Shown here piece after piece: positions 29,900 through 38,253 of a DNA stretch of 38,424 nucleotides. The translations under genes were made by a program, and so were the position numbers. Source of the stretch: CAIUVD01 sp044338255 (lineage in GTDB: Bacteria; Planctomycetota; UBA11346); NCBI GenBank assembly GCA_044338255.1, contig JBIILZ010000025.1, forward strand, positions 1 through 38,424, given 5' to 3'. Every line of letters starts with the position of its first letter. Within the stretch, counting starts at the first letter, position 1. Under the pieces are notes generated by a model. That model was not told the DNA's origin. It made no database searches and worked only from the letters and a program-made list of their open reading frames with translations.

Positions 29900-31465
29900 A
29901 TGCGTCTAACTATTCGTTTTCAGGTCCTAGGGCTGGTGGTCCTGGCATTTCTCATCCTCGTCGGCTTTGCCGGCATGTCGTTTTGGCAGCAGGTACGCCT
30001 GGGACGCTTGCTCGATCATCTGCTCACCGCCAATGCCGCCCTCATCAATCATGAGGAAGGCGACATGATGCACGATGCGATCCGTGGCGACGTACTGTCG
30101 ATGCAGATTTCGGATACCCCCGAAAACCTGGAGCAAGCCACCAGCAATTTCGAGACCCATGCCTCCATCTTCAGGGGCGTGGTCGAGAAAAACACCAAGC
30201 TCGACCTGTCCCCCGAGATCCGCACCCTCCTCGAAAGCGCGACGCCGAAGATCGATGCCTACATCAAATCCGCCGAACAGATTTTCGTCACCGCCAAGAC
30301 CGATCGGGCCAAGGCCCTGGCTCTGATCCCCGACTATCAGAAGGCCTTCGAAAATGCCGAAACCGACCTCGGAGCGGTGACCGATGCCTGCATTGAGGCG
30401 ATCAAGAACCTCGGTGGGCAACGCGAGGTCTATCAGCAGGAGAATCTGCAGTCCTTGCTCGCCGTCACGATCATTGCGATCGTGGCCCTGCTGGCCTTCG
30501 GCCTTATCGTCAGCGGTCGGCTGTCCCGTCCGGTGGTGCTTATGCGTACCACCCTCGAACGCATGGCGGCGGGCGATTGGACATCCGCCCCCGAGATCGC
30601 CAGCCGTGATGAACTGGGCGACATGTCGAAGGCCTTGCAGACCATGCGCGTGACCGTGAGCGGCTTATTGCTGGGCGTCACCGCCCGCGCCGGCGAGCTG
30701 GAGACCTCTTCGCTGAGCCTGCAGGGCACCAGCAGCACCTTGACCGGTAATGCCGAAACCACCGCCGCTCAGGCTGGCACGGTGTCCAATGCCGCCGAAC
30801 AGGTCTCGTCCAACATTGCCACCGTCGCCTCAGCGACCACTGAGCTGTCGGCCTCGATCCATGAAATCGCCAGCCAGACCGGAGAGGCCGCGCGCGTGGC
30901 CGGCGATGCGGTACGGGCCGCCAACGAGGTGCGTGCGACCATCGGCCGGCTGGCGGTGAGTTCCGATGAGATCGGCGAGGTCGTCAAGACCATCACCGCC
31001 ATCGCCGAACAGACCAACTTGCTGGCGCTCAATGCCACCATCGAAGCCGCCTCGGCCGGGGAAGCCGGCAAGGGCTTCGCCGTGGTCGCCAACGAGGTCA
31101 AGACCCTCGCCCGGCAGACCGCCGCTGCCACCGAGGATATCGCTAAGCGCATCACCGCGATCCAGACCGAGTCTAAGGCCAGCAGTGCCTCGATCAGCGC
31201 GATCACGGCGATCATCGAAAAGATCAATCATGCGACGCAGACCATCGCCAGTGCCGTCGAAGAGCAGTCGGCGACCACCGCCGAGATTACGCGCACGGTC
31301 CAGGATGCGGCGCGCGGCGGCTCGGAGATCGCGGTCTCGATCGGCACCGTGGCGAGCGCCGCCGAGGCTACGACCAAGGGCTCGCGCAGTGTCGCGGTCG
31401 CCGCGCAGGAGCTTGCCCGGGTCGGTAGTGACCTGCGTCAGATGGTCGCCAAGCTGCGTTGCTGA
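29900..31465 (+). CDS. Methyl-accepting chemotaxis protein
   Basis: A 521-residue transducer. It has a first membrane helix (about 6-30), a periplasmic four-helix-bundle-like domain of about 150 residues, a second helix (about 184-206), HAMP (about 207-260) and a signalling coiled coil. The kinase-binding tip reads AEQTNLLALNATIEAASAG and then GFAVVANEVKTLARQT (about 367-410), the consensus form. No C-terminal CheR-binding pentapeptide is present. Starts at 29882 (ATG) and 29855 are also in frame; none has a clear ribosome site, and 29900 places the membrane helix correctly. It lies behind the flaG-fliD-fliS hairpin and before a DUF4388 kinase. Confidence 0.92.
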   Translation: MRLTIRFQVLGLVVLAFLILVGFAGMSFWQQVRLGRLLDHLLTANAALINHEEGDMMHDAIRGDVLSMQISDTPENLEQATSNFETHASIFRGVVEKNTKLDLSPEIRTLLESATPKIDAYIKSAEQIFVTAKTDRAKALALIPDYQKAFENAETDLGAVTDACIEAIKNLGGQREVYQQENLQSLLAVTIIAIVALLAFGLIVSGRLSRPVVLMRTTLERMAAGDWTSAPEIASRDELGDMSKALQTMRVTVSGLLLGVTARAGELETSSLSLQGTSSTLTGNAETTAAQAGTVSNAAEQVSSNIATVASATTELSASIHEIASQTGEAARVAGDAVRAANEVRATIGRLAVSSDEIGEVVKTITAIAEQTNLLALNATIEAASAGEAGKGFAVVANEVKTLARQTAAATEDIAKRITAIQTESKASSASISAITAIIEKINHATQTIASAVEEQSATTAEITRTVQDAARGGSEIAVSIGTVASAAEATTKGSRSVAVAAQELARVGSDLRQMVAKLRC

Positions 31466-31541
31466 GCGGCTAAGAACGCGAGCTGGTTAGCGCTGGAAAT
31501 CGGTCATCGCCTGGGTGTGATGCGTTCTTGATTTACTCCCC

Positions 31542-32975
31542 ATGCAAGAAACCCCATCGTCGATGAATGCCGCGCCGGTCACCAGCCTGGGCGCCGGTGA
31601 GGTCTCGGCGATCGGGCGCATCGCCCAGCCGACGAGCTTTTCCGGCGCGTTGGCTGCCGGTGACCTCCTGCCGGTGCTGCGCCTCTTGCAGCGCACCCAG
31701 GCCTCGGGCTTGGTGCGTTGTGAAGGCCTCGTCGACGGGGCGGTGGCGAAAGCCCAGATCCATATCCGCCAAGGCAACATCCGCGCTGCTTTCTATGGCG
31801 ACCTGCTCGGGGCCACGGCTTTGACCCGGGCGATGCTGATGGGCGCCGGCAGCTTCATCCTCGAAGCCATCATCGAGCAGCCGCCGCGCAATATCACCCA
31901 TGATACGACGTTTCTCCTCGATTCGATCGCCAAGGTCCTCGCCGAGGTCCAGCACGTTCGCACCGAGGCTCCTCCCGCCCCGGAGTTTGATTCCGGTGAA
32001 GACTCTGCGAGCGTGGCATCGACTGTGCCGCCCACCGATCGAATCGAGGCCTTCAATCCTCCGCAGGTCGGTGAGGTCATCGGTCGCTGCCGACTGCTCA
32101 AGGAGATCGGCCATGGCGCGAGTTCAGTGGTCTTTCTCGCCCATCATCAGGCCCTCGATGTCGAGGTCGTGGTCAAGGTCCTGCTGCAAGAGGGTGGCCG
32201 TTCGCATCACCTCGCCCTGACCGTCAACGAGGCCCAGGTCTTGGCGCGGCTCAATCACCCCAATATCGTCCGCCTCTATGATTTCGATGATGCCGCGCGT
32301 CATCCGCATCTGATCGTCGAATACATTAACGGCCCATCGCTGTCGTTGCTGCTGAATGAACGCAGCCGATTGGATGCCAACGAGGCGCTGCCGTTGTTCC
32401 TGCAGGTCACCGAGGCCCTCGCCTATGCGGATGCCACCATGGGTCTGGTGCACTGCGACCTGAAGCCCGAGAACATTCTCCTGACCAACGCCCTGCAGGT
32501 GAAGCTGGCTGATTTCGGTCTGGCCAAATCGCGTGCCCGCGTCACCGGCGTGCCCGCGGACGTGGTCGTGGGTACGCCGAGCTACATTGCCCCCGAGCAG
32601 GTCCGCGGCGGACATGCCGGCGTCGATCGGCGCAGCGACATCTATGCCCTGGGCGCAACGTTCTTTCACGTCCTCACCGGGCGTCCTCCGTTCATCGACG
32701 AGGACCCCATCCGCCTGATGTGCCTGCGTCTGGAAATGGACGCCCCGCGCGCGCATGAATTGCTGCCGAGCATCGATCGCCGGCTGTCGGATCTGCTGGC
32801 CTCGATGCTCGCCCGCGATCCGGCGCGTCGCCTCGACACGTATGATGAACTCGCGGAAAGCCTGCTCGGTCTGCTCGAGGCCGGTGATCGCAAGGATAGC
32901 GTCACCACCATCGGCAACATCATCCGCCGGCGGACGACGTTCTGGCGCACCGTGCCCAATAAATTGTTCGGTTGA
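31542..32975 (+). CDS. DUF4388-Ser/Thr protein kinase fusion (non-RD)
   Basis: A 477-residue soluble protein. Residues about 32-112 resemble DUF4388 (PATAN): FSGALAAGDLLPVLRLLQ, ASGLVRCEG, AQIHIRQGNIRAAFYGD and a closing GSFILEA. This domain is common in regulators of motility and surface behaviour. The kinase domain (about 178-445) has the glycine loop GHGASS (190-195), K212, catalytic loop HCDLKPEN with D306, DFG (324-326) and GTPSYIAPEQ. The usual Arg before the catalytic Asp is Cys (C305), so it is a non-RD kinase and should not need activation-loop phosphorylation in the classical way. There is no membrane helix, unlike the kinase at 2038. It lies 76 bases after a chemoreceptor gene, suggesting cross-talk, which is inference. 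Confidence 0.88.
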   Translation: MQETPSSMNAAPVTSLGAGEVSAIGRIAQPTSFSGALAAGDLLPVLRLLQRTQASGLVRCEGLVDGAVAKAQIHIRQGNIRAAFYGDLLGATALTRAMLMGAGSFILEAIIEQPPRNITHDTTFLLDSIAKVLAEVQHVRTEAPPAPEFDSGEDSASVASTVPPTDRIEAFNPPQVGEVIGRCRLLKEIGHGASSVVFLAHHQALDVEVVVKVLLQEGGRSHHLALTVNEAQVLARLNHPNIVRLYDFDDAARHPHLIVEYINGPSLSLLLNERSRLDANEALPLFLQVTEALAYADATMGLVHCDLKPENILLTNALQVKLADFGLAKSRARVTGVPADVVVGTPSYIAPEQVRGGHAGVDRRSDIYALGATFFHVLTGRPPFIDEDPIRLMCLRLEMDAPRAHELLPSIDRRLSDLLASMLARDPARRLDTYDELAESLLGLLEAGDRKDSVTTIGNIIRRRTTFWRTVPNKLFG

Positions 32976-33037
32976 GCTGTTGATCATCTTTTTGCTCATC
33001 TCTTTGTTCACCCTTCCTGGGCGGATGCTGACTCATC

Positions 33038-33880
33038 ATGGCTGATCATTGGGTGCATAATCTCGACCCCGTCGCCCTCCATCTCTGGGGCAGCCTGTCC
33101 ATCCGCTGGTACGGCTTGGCGTATCTCGGGGGAGTCGTGTGGGGCGTGTGGATGGTGATTCGCTGGCATCGCCGGCAGCGCTGCCCGTTGAATGCCACCG
33201 AGGGCCAGGATTTCGCGCTGTATGGCGGCCTGGGCATGATCATCGGCGGACGCCTCGGCTACTGCCTGTTCTATGCCTGGCCGCACGTCGTCGCCGATCC
33301 GCTCTATCTCTTTCGCTTGTGGGAAGGCGGCATGGCCAGTCACGGCGGCATCCTCGGCCTGATGGCGGGATCCTGGCTCTATGCCCGGAAGCGCCAGGTC
33401 GCGGTGGCTCTGCTGTTCGATATGGTTGCGGCGGTGGCGCCGATGGGCGTGATGCTCGGGCGCTTGGCCAATTTCGTGAATGGCGAGCTGTGGGGCAAAC
33501 CCACGGATGTGCCCTGGGCGGTGATCTTTCCTCTGTCCGGCGACCATCTGCCGCGCCATCCCAGCCAGTTGTACGAAGCGCTGCTCGAAGGTGCCTTGCT
33601 GTTGGCGATCATTATCCCCGTGCACGCGCGCCATCGGAAGCCCGGCCTTACCAGCGGCGTGCTTCTGGGCTTGTACGCCGTGGTGCGCTTCATCGGTGAA
33701 TTCTTCCGCGAACCCGACTTCGGCCATCCCCCGTATTTCGGCTGGATGAACAAGGGCCAGGCACTGTCGATCCCGGTGCTCGTGATCGGTATCGGTATCG
33801 CCATCTGGGCAGCTCGCCGCCCGGCGCAGCCGGCGCTTTACGTCGACCAGCGCCCGCCTCAGGCCAAGGACGTCTTATAG
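33038..33880 (+). CDS. lgt: Prolipoprotein diacylglyceryl transferase
   Basis: A 280-residue polytopic membrane enzyme that transfers diacylglycerol from phosphatidylglycerol to the lipobox Cys of prolipoproteins. Typical features are the N-terminal SIRWYGLAYLGG, GGRLGYCLFY, the MASHGGILG His motif, the signature GRLANFVNGELWG, and HPSQLYEALLEG. About seven hydrophobic segments are visible. The length is normal. The start has no strong ribosome site. Its 3' end overlaps the convergent amidase gene by 22 bases; that amidase is itself a predicted lipoprotein. Confidence 0.95.
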   Translation: MADHWVHNLDPVALHLWGSLSIRWYGLAYLGGVVWGVWMVIRWHRRQRCPLNATEGQDFALYGGLGMIIGGRLGYCLFYAWPHVVADPLYLFRLWEGGMASHGGILGLMAGSWLYARKRQVAVALLFDMVAAVAPMGVMLGRLANFVNGELWGKPTDVPWAVIFPLSGDHLPRHPSQLYEALLEGALLLAIIIPVHARHRKPGLTSGVLLGLYAVVRFIGEFFREPDFGHPPYFGWMNKGQALSIPVLVIGIGIAIWAARRPAQPALYVDQRPPQAKDVL

Positions 33881-34596
33881 CGTCTGACCCAGCCATAGAG
33901 CGCCTCACCGGGGCACAGGCTGGGGTGCAGATCGCGATGGCCGTAGACGCGGCCTTTGCCGACGCCATAGAGCCGACGCTGATCATCGAGGAACGAACGC
34001 AGGGCGCTGAGCTGGCGATCAGTGGGCAGTCGATCGGTGAAATCCCCGATTACCGAGATGCCCAGATTGTTCTCATTCTGGGTTGAAACATGGGCGCCCT
34101 GATAAGCCACCGGACGACCCTCATAGATGCGCCCGTCCTTGCCCACCAGGTAATGATAACCGATGGCGGCCCACTTCTTTTCGTTGGTGTGGTAGCGATC
34201 AATGCGCTTCACGATCTCGGTGTCGGAAATATCAGCCCAGTTGCCGTGTTCACCGGTGTGATGGATGGTGATGCGCGTCACCGTGCCCATGGGGTTGTTG
34301 TTGCCCTTGATGCCCTGGCTGGTCCACGCCGAGCGCTTGACCAGGGTGTAGCCATTACCGGCCACGGTCGTCGGCGACTTGATCGGTGCGTTCGGCTGGT
34401 TGGGGCTGGTATTCACGCGCCCGACCGGGCCGCGATCCGGCTGGTCACTGGGACGCATGGGGACGCTGGCCAACGGATCCTTGGAGCGCGGTGTGCAACC
34501 GGCGAGCACCAAGGCGGCGCCTGCCAATAACAGACCTCGGCGGGAAATCACTTGGTCAGCGGTGGCGTTGGTCTCGGTACCGGGGTCTGGAAGCAT
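33859..34596 (-). CDS. N-acetylmuramoyl-L-alanine amidase, lipoprotein
   Basis: A 245-residue amidase_2/PGRP-type enzyme cutting the bond between muramic acid and the stem peptide. The signal peptide holds a twin-arginine-like SRRGLLLAG stretch followed by lipobox LAGC, so it is probably Tat-exported and lipidated. The catalytic domain (about 85-240) carries zinc ligands in ITIHHTGEHG and YGHRDLHPSLCPG, with YHYLVGKDGRIYEGR between. A GTG at 34551 would give a start right before the Arg pair and is a good alternative to the ATG at 34596, which adds a polar leader; neither has a clear ribosome site. A role in cell-wall turnover or recycling is likely. It overlaps the end of lgt. Confidence 0.88.
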   Translation of the reverse strand: MLPDPGTETNATADQVISRRGLLLAGAALVLAGCTPRSKDPLASVPMRPSDQPDRGPVGRVNTSPNQPNAPIKSPTTVAGNGYTLVKRSAWTSQGIKGNNNPMGTVTRITIHHTGEHGNWADISDTEIVKRIDRYHTNEKKWAAIGYHYLVGKDGRIYEGRPVAYQGAHVSTQNENNLGISVIGDFTDRLPTDRQLSALRSFLDDQRRLYGVGKGRVYGHRDLHPSLCPGEALYGWVRRYKTSLA

Positions 34597-34664
34597 GGAT
34601 CGAACGTGGACCTTGGGGCTCGGTTTGCAATTGGTCGGCGTCAGATCGTGGTATTACGCTTGGT

Positions 34665-35411
34665 ATGTTATTGACCGATCCAGCTGCCGTCGATCTCGCC
34701 ACCCCTACTGGCCCCATGCGCGTGCATGTCTTCCGTCCGGCGCTGCCCGCCGGGCGCACGGTGCCGGGGATCATCCTCTACAGTGAGATCTTCCAGCTCA
34801 CCGGCCCGGTGCGGCGCACGGCAGCGTGGCTGGCCGGACAGGGCTACCTCGTGGCGGCCCCGGAAGTCTACCACGAACTCGAACCGGCCGGTACCGTCCT
34901 GCCGTATACCCCGGACGGCAGCGCCCGTGGCAATGCCCATAAGACCGCGAAATCCCTAGCCGCCTACGACGCCGATGCCCAGGCGGTGATCGCCTGGCTG
35001 CAGGCCGATGCGCAGTGCAGCGGCCGATTGGGTGCCGCTGGCATGTGCCTGGGTGGACATCTCGCCTTTCGCTGCGCCCTCCAGCCGGCGATCGCCGCCG
35101 CCGCCTGCCTCTACCCCACCGACCTGCACAAGAAGTCTCTCGGCGCCGGCCTCGCCGATGATTCGCTGGAGCGTTGCGCCGAGATCCAGGGCGAGCTGCT
35201 GATGATCTTCGGCCGTCAGGATCCGCACATCTCCCTCGCTGGTCGGCGGCAGGTGCAGGCCGCCCTGGAAGCCGCTGAACGCACCTACGAATGGCATGAA
35301 TTCAACGCCCAGCACGCCTTCATCCGCGACGAAGGCAACCGCTATGATCCGGTGCGTACCGCGCTTACGCAGACCTTGATGATCGATCTCTTCCGTCGTT
35401 GCCTGGCATAG
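34665..35411 (+). CDS. Dienelactone hydrolase family protein
   Basis: A 248-residue alpha/beta hydrolase. The nucleophile elbow GMCLGG carries C128 in place of the Ser of most hydrolases, as in true dienelactone hydrolases; D186 (GRQDPH) and H217 (NAQHAF) complete the triad. It has no signal peptide, so it acts in the cytoplasm. The ATG at 34665 begins the fold. No catabolic neighbours for aromatic degradation are present, so the substrate is unknown and the annotation is by family only. It is divergent from the amidase across 68 bases and 27 bases before the unknown gene at 35439. Confidence 0.88.
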   Translation: MLLTDPAAVDLATPTGPMRVHVFRPALPAGRTVPGIILYSEIFQLTGPVRRTAAWLAGQGYLVAAPEVYHELEPAGTVLPYTPDGSARGNAHKTAKSLAAYDADAQAVIAWLQADAQCSGRLGAAGMCLGGHLAFRCALQPAIAAAACLYPTDLHKKSLGAGLADDSLERCAEIQGELLMIFGRQDPHISLAGRRQVQAALEAAERTYEWHEFNAQHAFIRDEGNRYDPVRTALTQTLMIDLFRRCLA

Positions 35412-35438
35412 ACGGACATTCGGGGGTATACTACGCTC

Positions 35439-36278
35439 ATGTCCAAAGGTGCCACACTCGACGAGAGCCTGATCAACAACCTGGGCTTCGCAGATCAGAT
35501 GCTGACGCTCACCTCGACGATCGAGAATCGTCATCATCCGGTGCTGCAGGAGCCGCTGTTCGTGATGCAGACCAAGGAGATCGCCGAGCCGGTCTACCTC
35601 GAACGCAAGTACGTCTTCGACAACCAGGTCTCGATCAAGTCGACGATCCATGCCGGCGAGCGGGTGCTGGCGTGGCTGGCTCACAGCCTGCGCCCCAATC
35701 CCCACGATCCCCAGGCCCCGCACGTCGAGGTCCTCATCGCCCGTGATCTGTTCCTGCTCGGCGATTGGCGGGAATTCCAGCGCTTCAAGCAGTTCCTCAA
35801 ATCGCAGCGGATCCTCGATGCCCAGGCCCGCCAATGGCTCAGCGATCATCGCGCCCAGCTTGAACAGCTCAGCGGCATCGCCGAAGGTCTCAATCGCATC
35901 GGCGATTGCCTGGGGCGGATCGCTGAATGGCCAGAGCTCGAAGGCTCTGGTGATCAGGCGCGCCTCGGTTCGCTGGAAGCGGTCGCCAAGACCTTCTCCA
36001 AGGAATTGCTGCACGTCCGCGACGCCCCGCTCTTTCCGCTGCTGCTATTGCGCAAGCCGCCCGACGCGCGCTTCCGCATCTTCCGCATGATGAGCTTCGT
36101 CGAAGATCCGCAGCATGGGGCCTCCGGATTGGTGAAATTCCTCACCGCGCTGGCCCGTGCCACCCATGACGAAGCCCTGCTCACCGCCACCGGCAACATC
36201 ACCGGCAGCCGTGAGCTGGCTCGTGCCCTGGCGGCCATGCGCACCTATTTGATGTCGGCGAAGATGCCCGCCGTATGA
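35439..36278 (+). CDS. Protein of unknown function coupled to an aldehyde dehydrogenase
   Basis: I do not recognise a family. It is 279 residues, with no signal peptide or membrane helix, and largely helical after a short beta-rich N-terminal part. Several Arg/Lys-rich helices (DWREFQRFKQFLKSQR, KPPDARFRIFRMMSF) are the most distinctive stretches. The ATG is preceded by ggggg; a TATACT at 35427-35432 sits so close that, if used as a -10 box, the message would be leaderless. The stop overlaps the aldehyde dehydrogenase ATG (ATGA, 36275-36278), so the two are translationally coupled and may share a function. Confidence 0.75.
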   Translation: MSKGATLDESLINNLGFADQMLTLTSTIENRHHPVLQEPLFVMQTKEIAEPVYLERKYVFDNQVSIKSTIHAGERVLAWLAHSLRPNPHDPQAPHVEVLIARDLFLLGDWREFQRFKQFLKSQRILDAQARQWLSDHRAQLEQLSGIAEGLNRIGDCLGRIAEWPELEGSGDQARLGSLEAVAKTFSKELLHVRDAPLFPLLLLRKPPDARFRIFRMMSFVEDPQHGASGLVKFLTALARATHDEALLTATGNITGSRELARALAAMRTYLMSAKMPAV

Positions 36279-37633
36279 GCGCCCTGGCCAGTCTCAGCCC
36301 ATGGGATGGAACCTGCGTCTGGCGGGGGCCGACCGATGGCCGACTGGCCCAGGTGCTAGCGCGCACCGCGCAGGCGTGGGCAGGAATCCGCCCGACACCG
36401 GCCGAGACCCGCGAGCGTCTCGAACGCCTGGCGGTAGCGATCACCGCCCACCGCGCTACGGCCATCGATCTGCTCATCCGTGAGGCCGGCAAAGTGCGCG
36501 TCGATGCCGAAGCGGAAGTCGATCTGCTGCCGCGGAAGATCGCCCTCACCACCGGCCCCGGTCTGGGACGCACGCCCCTCGCCGCCGATATCCGCAGCCT
36601 GCCGCGCAATTTCCGCGAACCGCAGATCGCCTGGCGTCCGCGCGGACCGGCGCTGTGCCTCGGCCCCTTCAATTTTCCGCTGCATCTGCTCCATGGCCTG
36701 GTGGTCCCGGCCCTGGCCATGGGCTGTCCGGTGATCGCCAAGCCCAGCGAACGCTGTCCGGCGCTCGCGGAGTGGTATCGCCATCGCCTGCACGAGGCCG
36801 GCCTCGGTAACGAGGCCCAGGTCGTGATCGGTGGCCCGCTGGCAGTGCGCACCCTGTTGCGCAGCCCGCTGATCGCCACCGTTGCCGCCGTCGGCTCACG
36901 GCGCATGGGCCTGGCCCTGGCGCAGCAGCTCGCGAAACGGCCGGAGGTGGTCCTGGCGCTCGAACTCGGTGGCGTCAATCAGGCGCTGCTCTGCGCTGAT
37001 GCCGACCTGACGCTGGCGGTGCCGGCGCTCGCCGATGGCGCCTGGCGCATGGCCGGCCAACGCTGCACGGCGACGCGCATCGTGCACGTGCCGCGCTCAC
37101 GCGCCGAAGAGCTCATCAACCGCCTGATTGCGGCCCACGCCAACTGGCGACCGGGACGCACGCCCTTGTCGACCATGGGCCCCTTGATCAGCGTTGGCGA
37201 ACGCGAGCGCTTCCAGGCGACTTTCGCCGCGCCGGATCCGGGCTGGCGCCTACTTGCCGGCGAACTCGTGGGCACGGGGGCCTTCGCCGAGCCGCTGCTG
37301 CTGCAAGTCTTCGAAGCCGGGCGCGATTCCGCACGCTATCGCGAAGAGCACTTCGGCCCGTACCTGATCGTCGATGTCTACGACGAGGAAGCCGAGGCCA
37401 TCGCCCGTATGCGCGCGAATCCGTACCGGCTGTCGGCGGCCATTTGGACCATCGATCAAGAACGTTTCCGCAAGCTCGCCCCGCAGATCGCCTATGGACT
37501 GGTGGGCTGGAACCGCAGTACCGCCGGCGCCCGCAGCGATCTGCCGTTCGGCGGACTAGGACTAAGCGGCAATGGAAGACCGGCAGCGATCGCAGCGGGA
37601 GCGATCTTTGCGGATGAGACGGTAATGGGATGA
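36275..37633 (+). CDS. Aldehyde dehydrogenase family protein, AstD-like
   Basis: A 452-residue NAD(P)-dependent dehydrogenase. The catalytic residues are E230 in LELGG and C264 in AGQRCTATR; LGPFNFPLHL and IAKPSE mark the cofactor site and EEHFGPYLIVD is the family's late motif. The C-terminal GWNRSTAGARSDLPFGGLGLSGNGRP resembles succinylglutamate-semialdehyde dehydrogenase (AstD) more than other subfamilies. No other arginine-catabolism gene is present, so I keep the name general. The ATG overlaps the stop of the preceding unknown gene. A long heptamer array starts 13 bases behind its stop. Confidence 0.87.
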   Translation: MSALASLSPWDGTCVWRGPTDGRLAQVLARTAQAWAGIRPTPAETRERLERLAVAITAHRATAIDLLIREAGKVRVDAEAEVDLLPRKIALTTGPGLGRTPLAADIRSLPRNFREPQIAWRPRGPALCLGPFNFPLHLLHGLVVPALAMGCPVIAKPSERCPALAEWYRHRLHEAGLGNEAQVVIGGPLAVRTLLRSPLIATVAAVGSRRMGLALAQQLAKRPEVVLALELGGVNQALLCADADLTLAVPALADGAWRMAGQRCTATRIVHVPRSRAEELINRLIAAHANWRPGRTPLSTMGPLISVGERERFQATFAAPDPGWRLLAGELVGTGAFAEPLLLQVFEAGRDSARYREEHFGPYLIVDVYDEEAEAIARMRANPYRLSAAIWTIDQERFRKLAPQIAYGLVGWNRSTAGARSDLPFGGLGLSGNGRPAAIAAGAIFADETVMG

Positions 37634-37646
37634 TTCGGTAAAGGTC

Positions 37647-37814
37647 GGGACCAGCGACCAGGGACCAGGGACCAGGGACCAGGGGCCAGGGACCAGGGGC
37701 CAGCGACCAGCGACCAGTGACCAGGGACCAGAGACCAGTGACCAGGGGCCAGGGACCAGGGGCCAGGGACCAGCGACCAGTGACCAGCGACCAGTGACCA
37801 GGGGCCAGTGACCA
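37647..37814 (+). repeat. Heptamer array, 24 units of GNGRCCA
   Basis: Twenty-four uninterrupted 7-bp units. By eye positions 1, 3, 5, 6 and 7 are constant; only position 2 (G, C, T or A) and position 4 (A or G) vary. It is non-coding in all annotated frames. With the next repeat it fills the 272-base gap between the dehydrogenase and the S23 gene. Confidence 0.95.
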
Positions 37815-37818
37815 GTGT

Positions 37819-37865
37819 TCGAAGCACCGAAGCCCGAAGCTCGAAGCCCGAAGCTCGACTCCGGA
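37819..37865 (+). repeat. YCGAAGC heptads with shared 13-base tail
   Basis: Five units of (t/c)cgaagc at 37819-37854 with one extra base at 37826, then gctcgactccgga at 37853-37865. The unit and the tail are the same as at 12598-12625. Confidence 0.9.
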
Positions 37866-37905
37866 GGACATGATTGCTGGCATCACCGGAGTGGTTGGTG
37901 TGCGG

Positions 37906-38253
37906 TCACCCGCTGCAGCGGCGCATCAGCGCGCGCAGCATGTACTGGATTTCCTGGGAAGTCCCGACGATCTGAGCGACCTGTCGAGCTTCGAAGATGC
38001 CGGCATCGCCGGCGATGAGGGTGAGAGCCTGGGTCTCGGCATTGGAGCCGTTGGCGATTTTGAGGAACCTTACGAAATCACGATCGCTGCCACGTGCGGC
38101 ACCTTCGGCGATATTGGCGGCAACGCTGATACTAGCGCGGCGGATCTGCGAGATGAGGTCGCCCTCACCGCGCACCCCGCGGGTAGCAGCGGTGACGTGC
38201 TGCACCAGTTTCCGGGCATGATTCCAGACGAGGAGGTTTGAGTAACGCGGCAT
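37906..38253 (-). CDS. S23 family four-helix-bundle protein
   Basis: A 115-residue protein of the family first seen in 23S rRNA intervening sequences. The pattern is clear: LLVWNHARKLVQHV, LISQIRRASISVAANIAEGAARGSDRDFVRFL, then a helix with AETQALTL and a last helix ending MLRALMRR. The fold is a pentamer-forming helical bundle; free-standing copies are common in bacteria and their function is largely unknown. Homologues (Avd) serve in diversity-generating retroelements, but no reverse transcriptase is visible here. AAGGA lies eight bases before the ATG. It faces the heptamer arrays. Confidence 0.9.
   Translation of the reverse strand: MPRYSNLLVWNHARKLVQHVTAATRGVRGEGDLISQIRRASISVAANIAEGAARGSDRDFVRFLKIANGSNAETQALTLIAGDAGIFEARQVAQIVGTSQEIQYMLRALMRRCSG

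Noticed and set aside
31472..31529. Terminator behind the second chemoreceptor
   Set aside because: The 8-bp arms are separated by 42 bases and no T run follows, so the hairpin is unconvincing.
37870..38241. Plus-strand frame of 123 codons opposite the S23 gene
   Set aside because: The minus-strand frame matches the S23 family throughout; the plus frame has no recognisable features.
37647..38253. Diversity-generating retroelement
   Set aside because: An Avd-like gene exists, but there is no reverse transcriptase, template repeat or variable target gene in the window.
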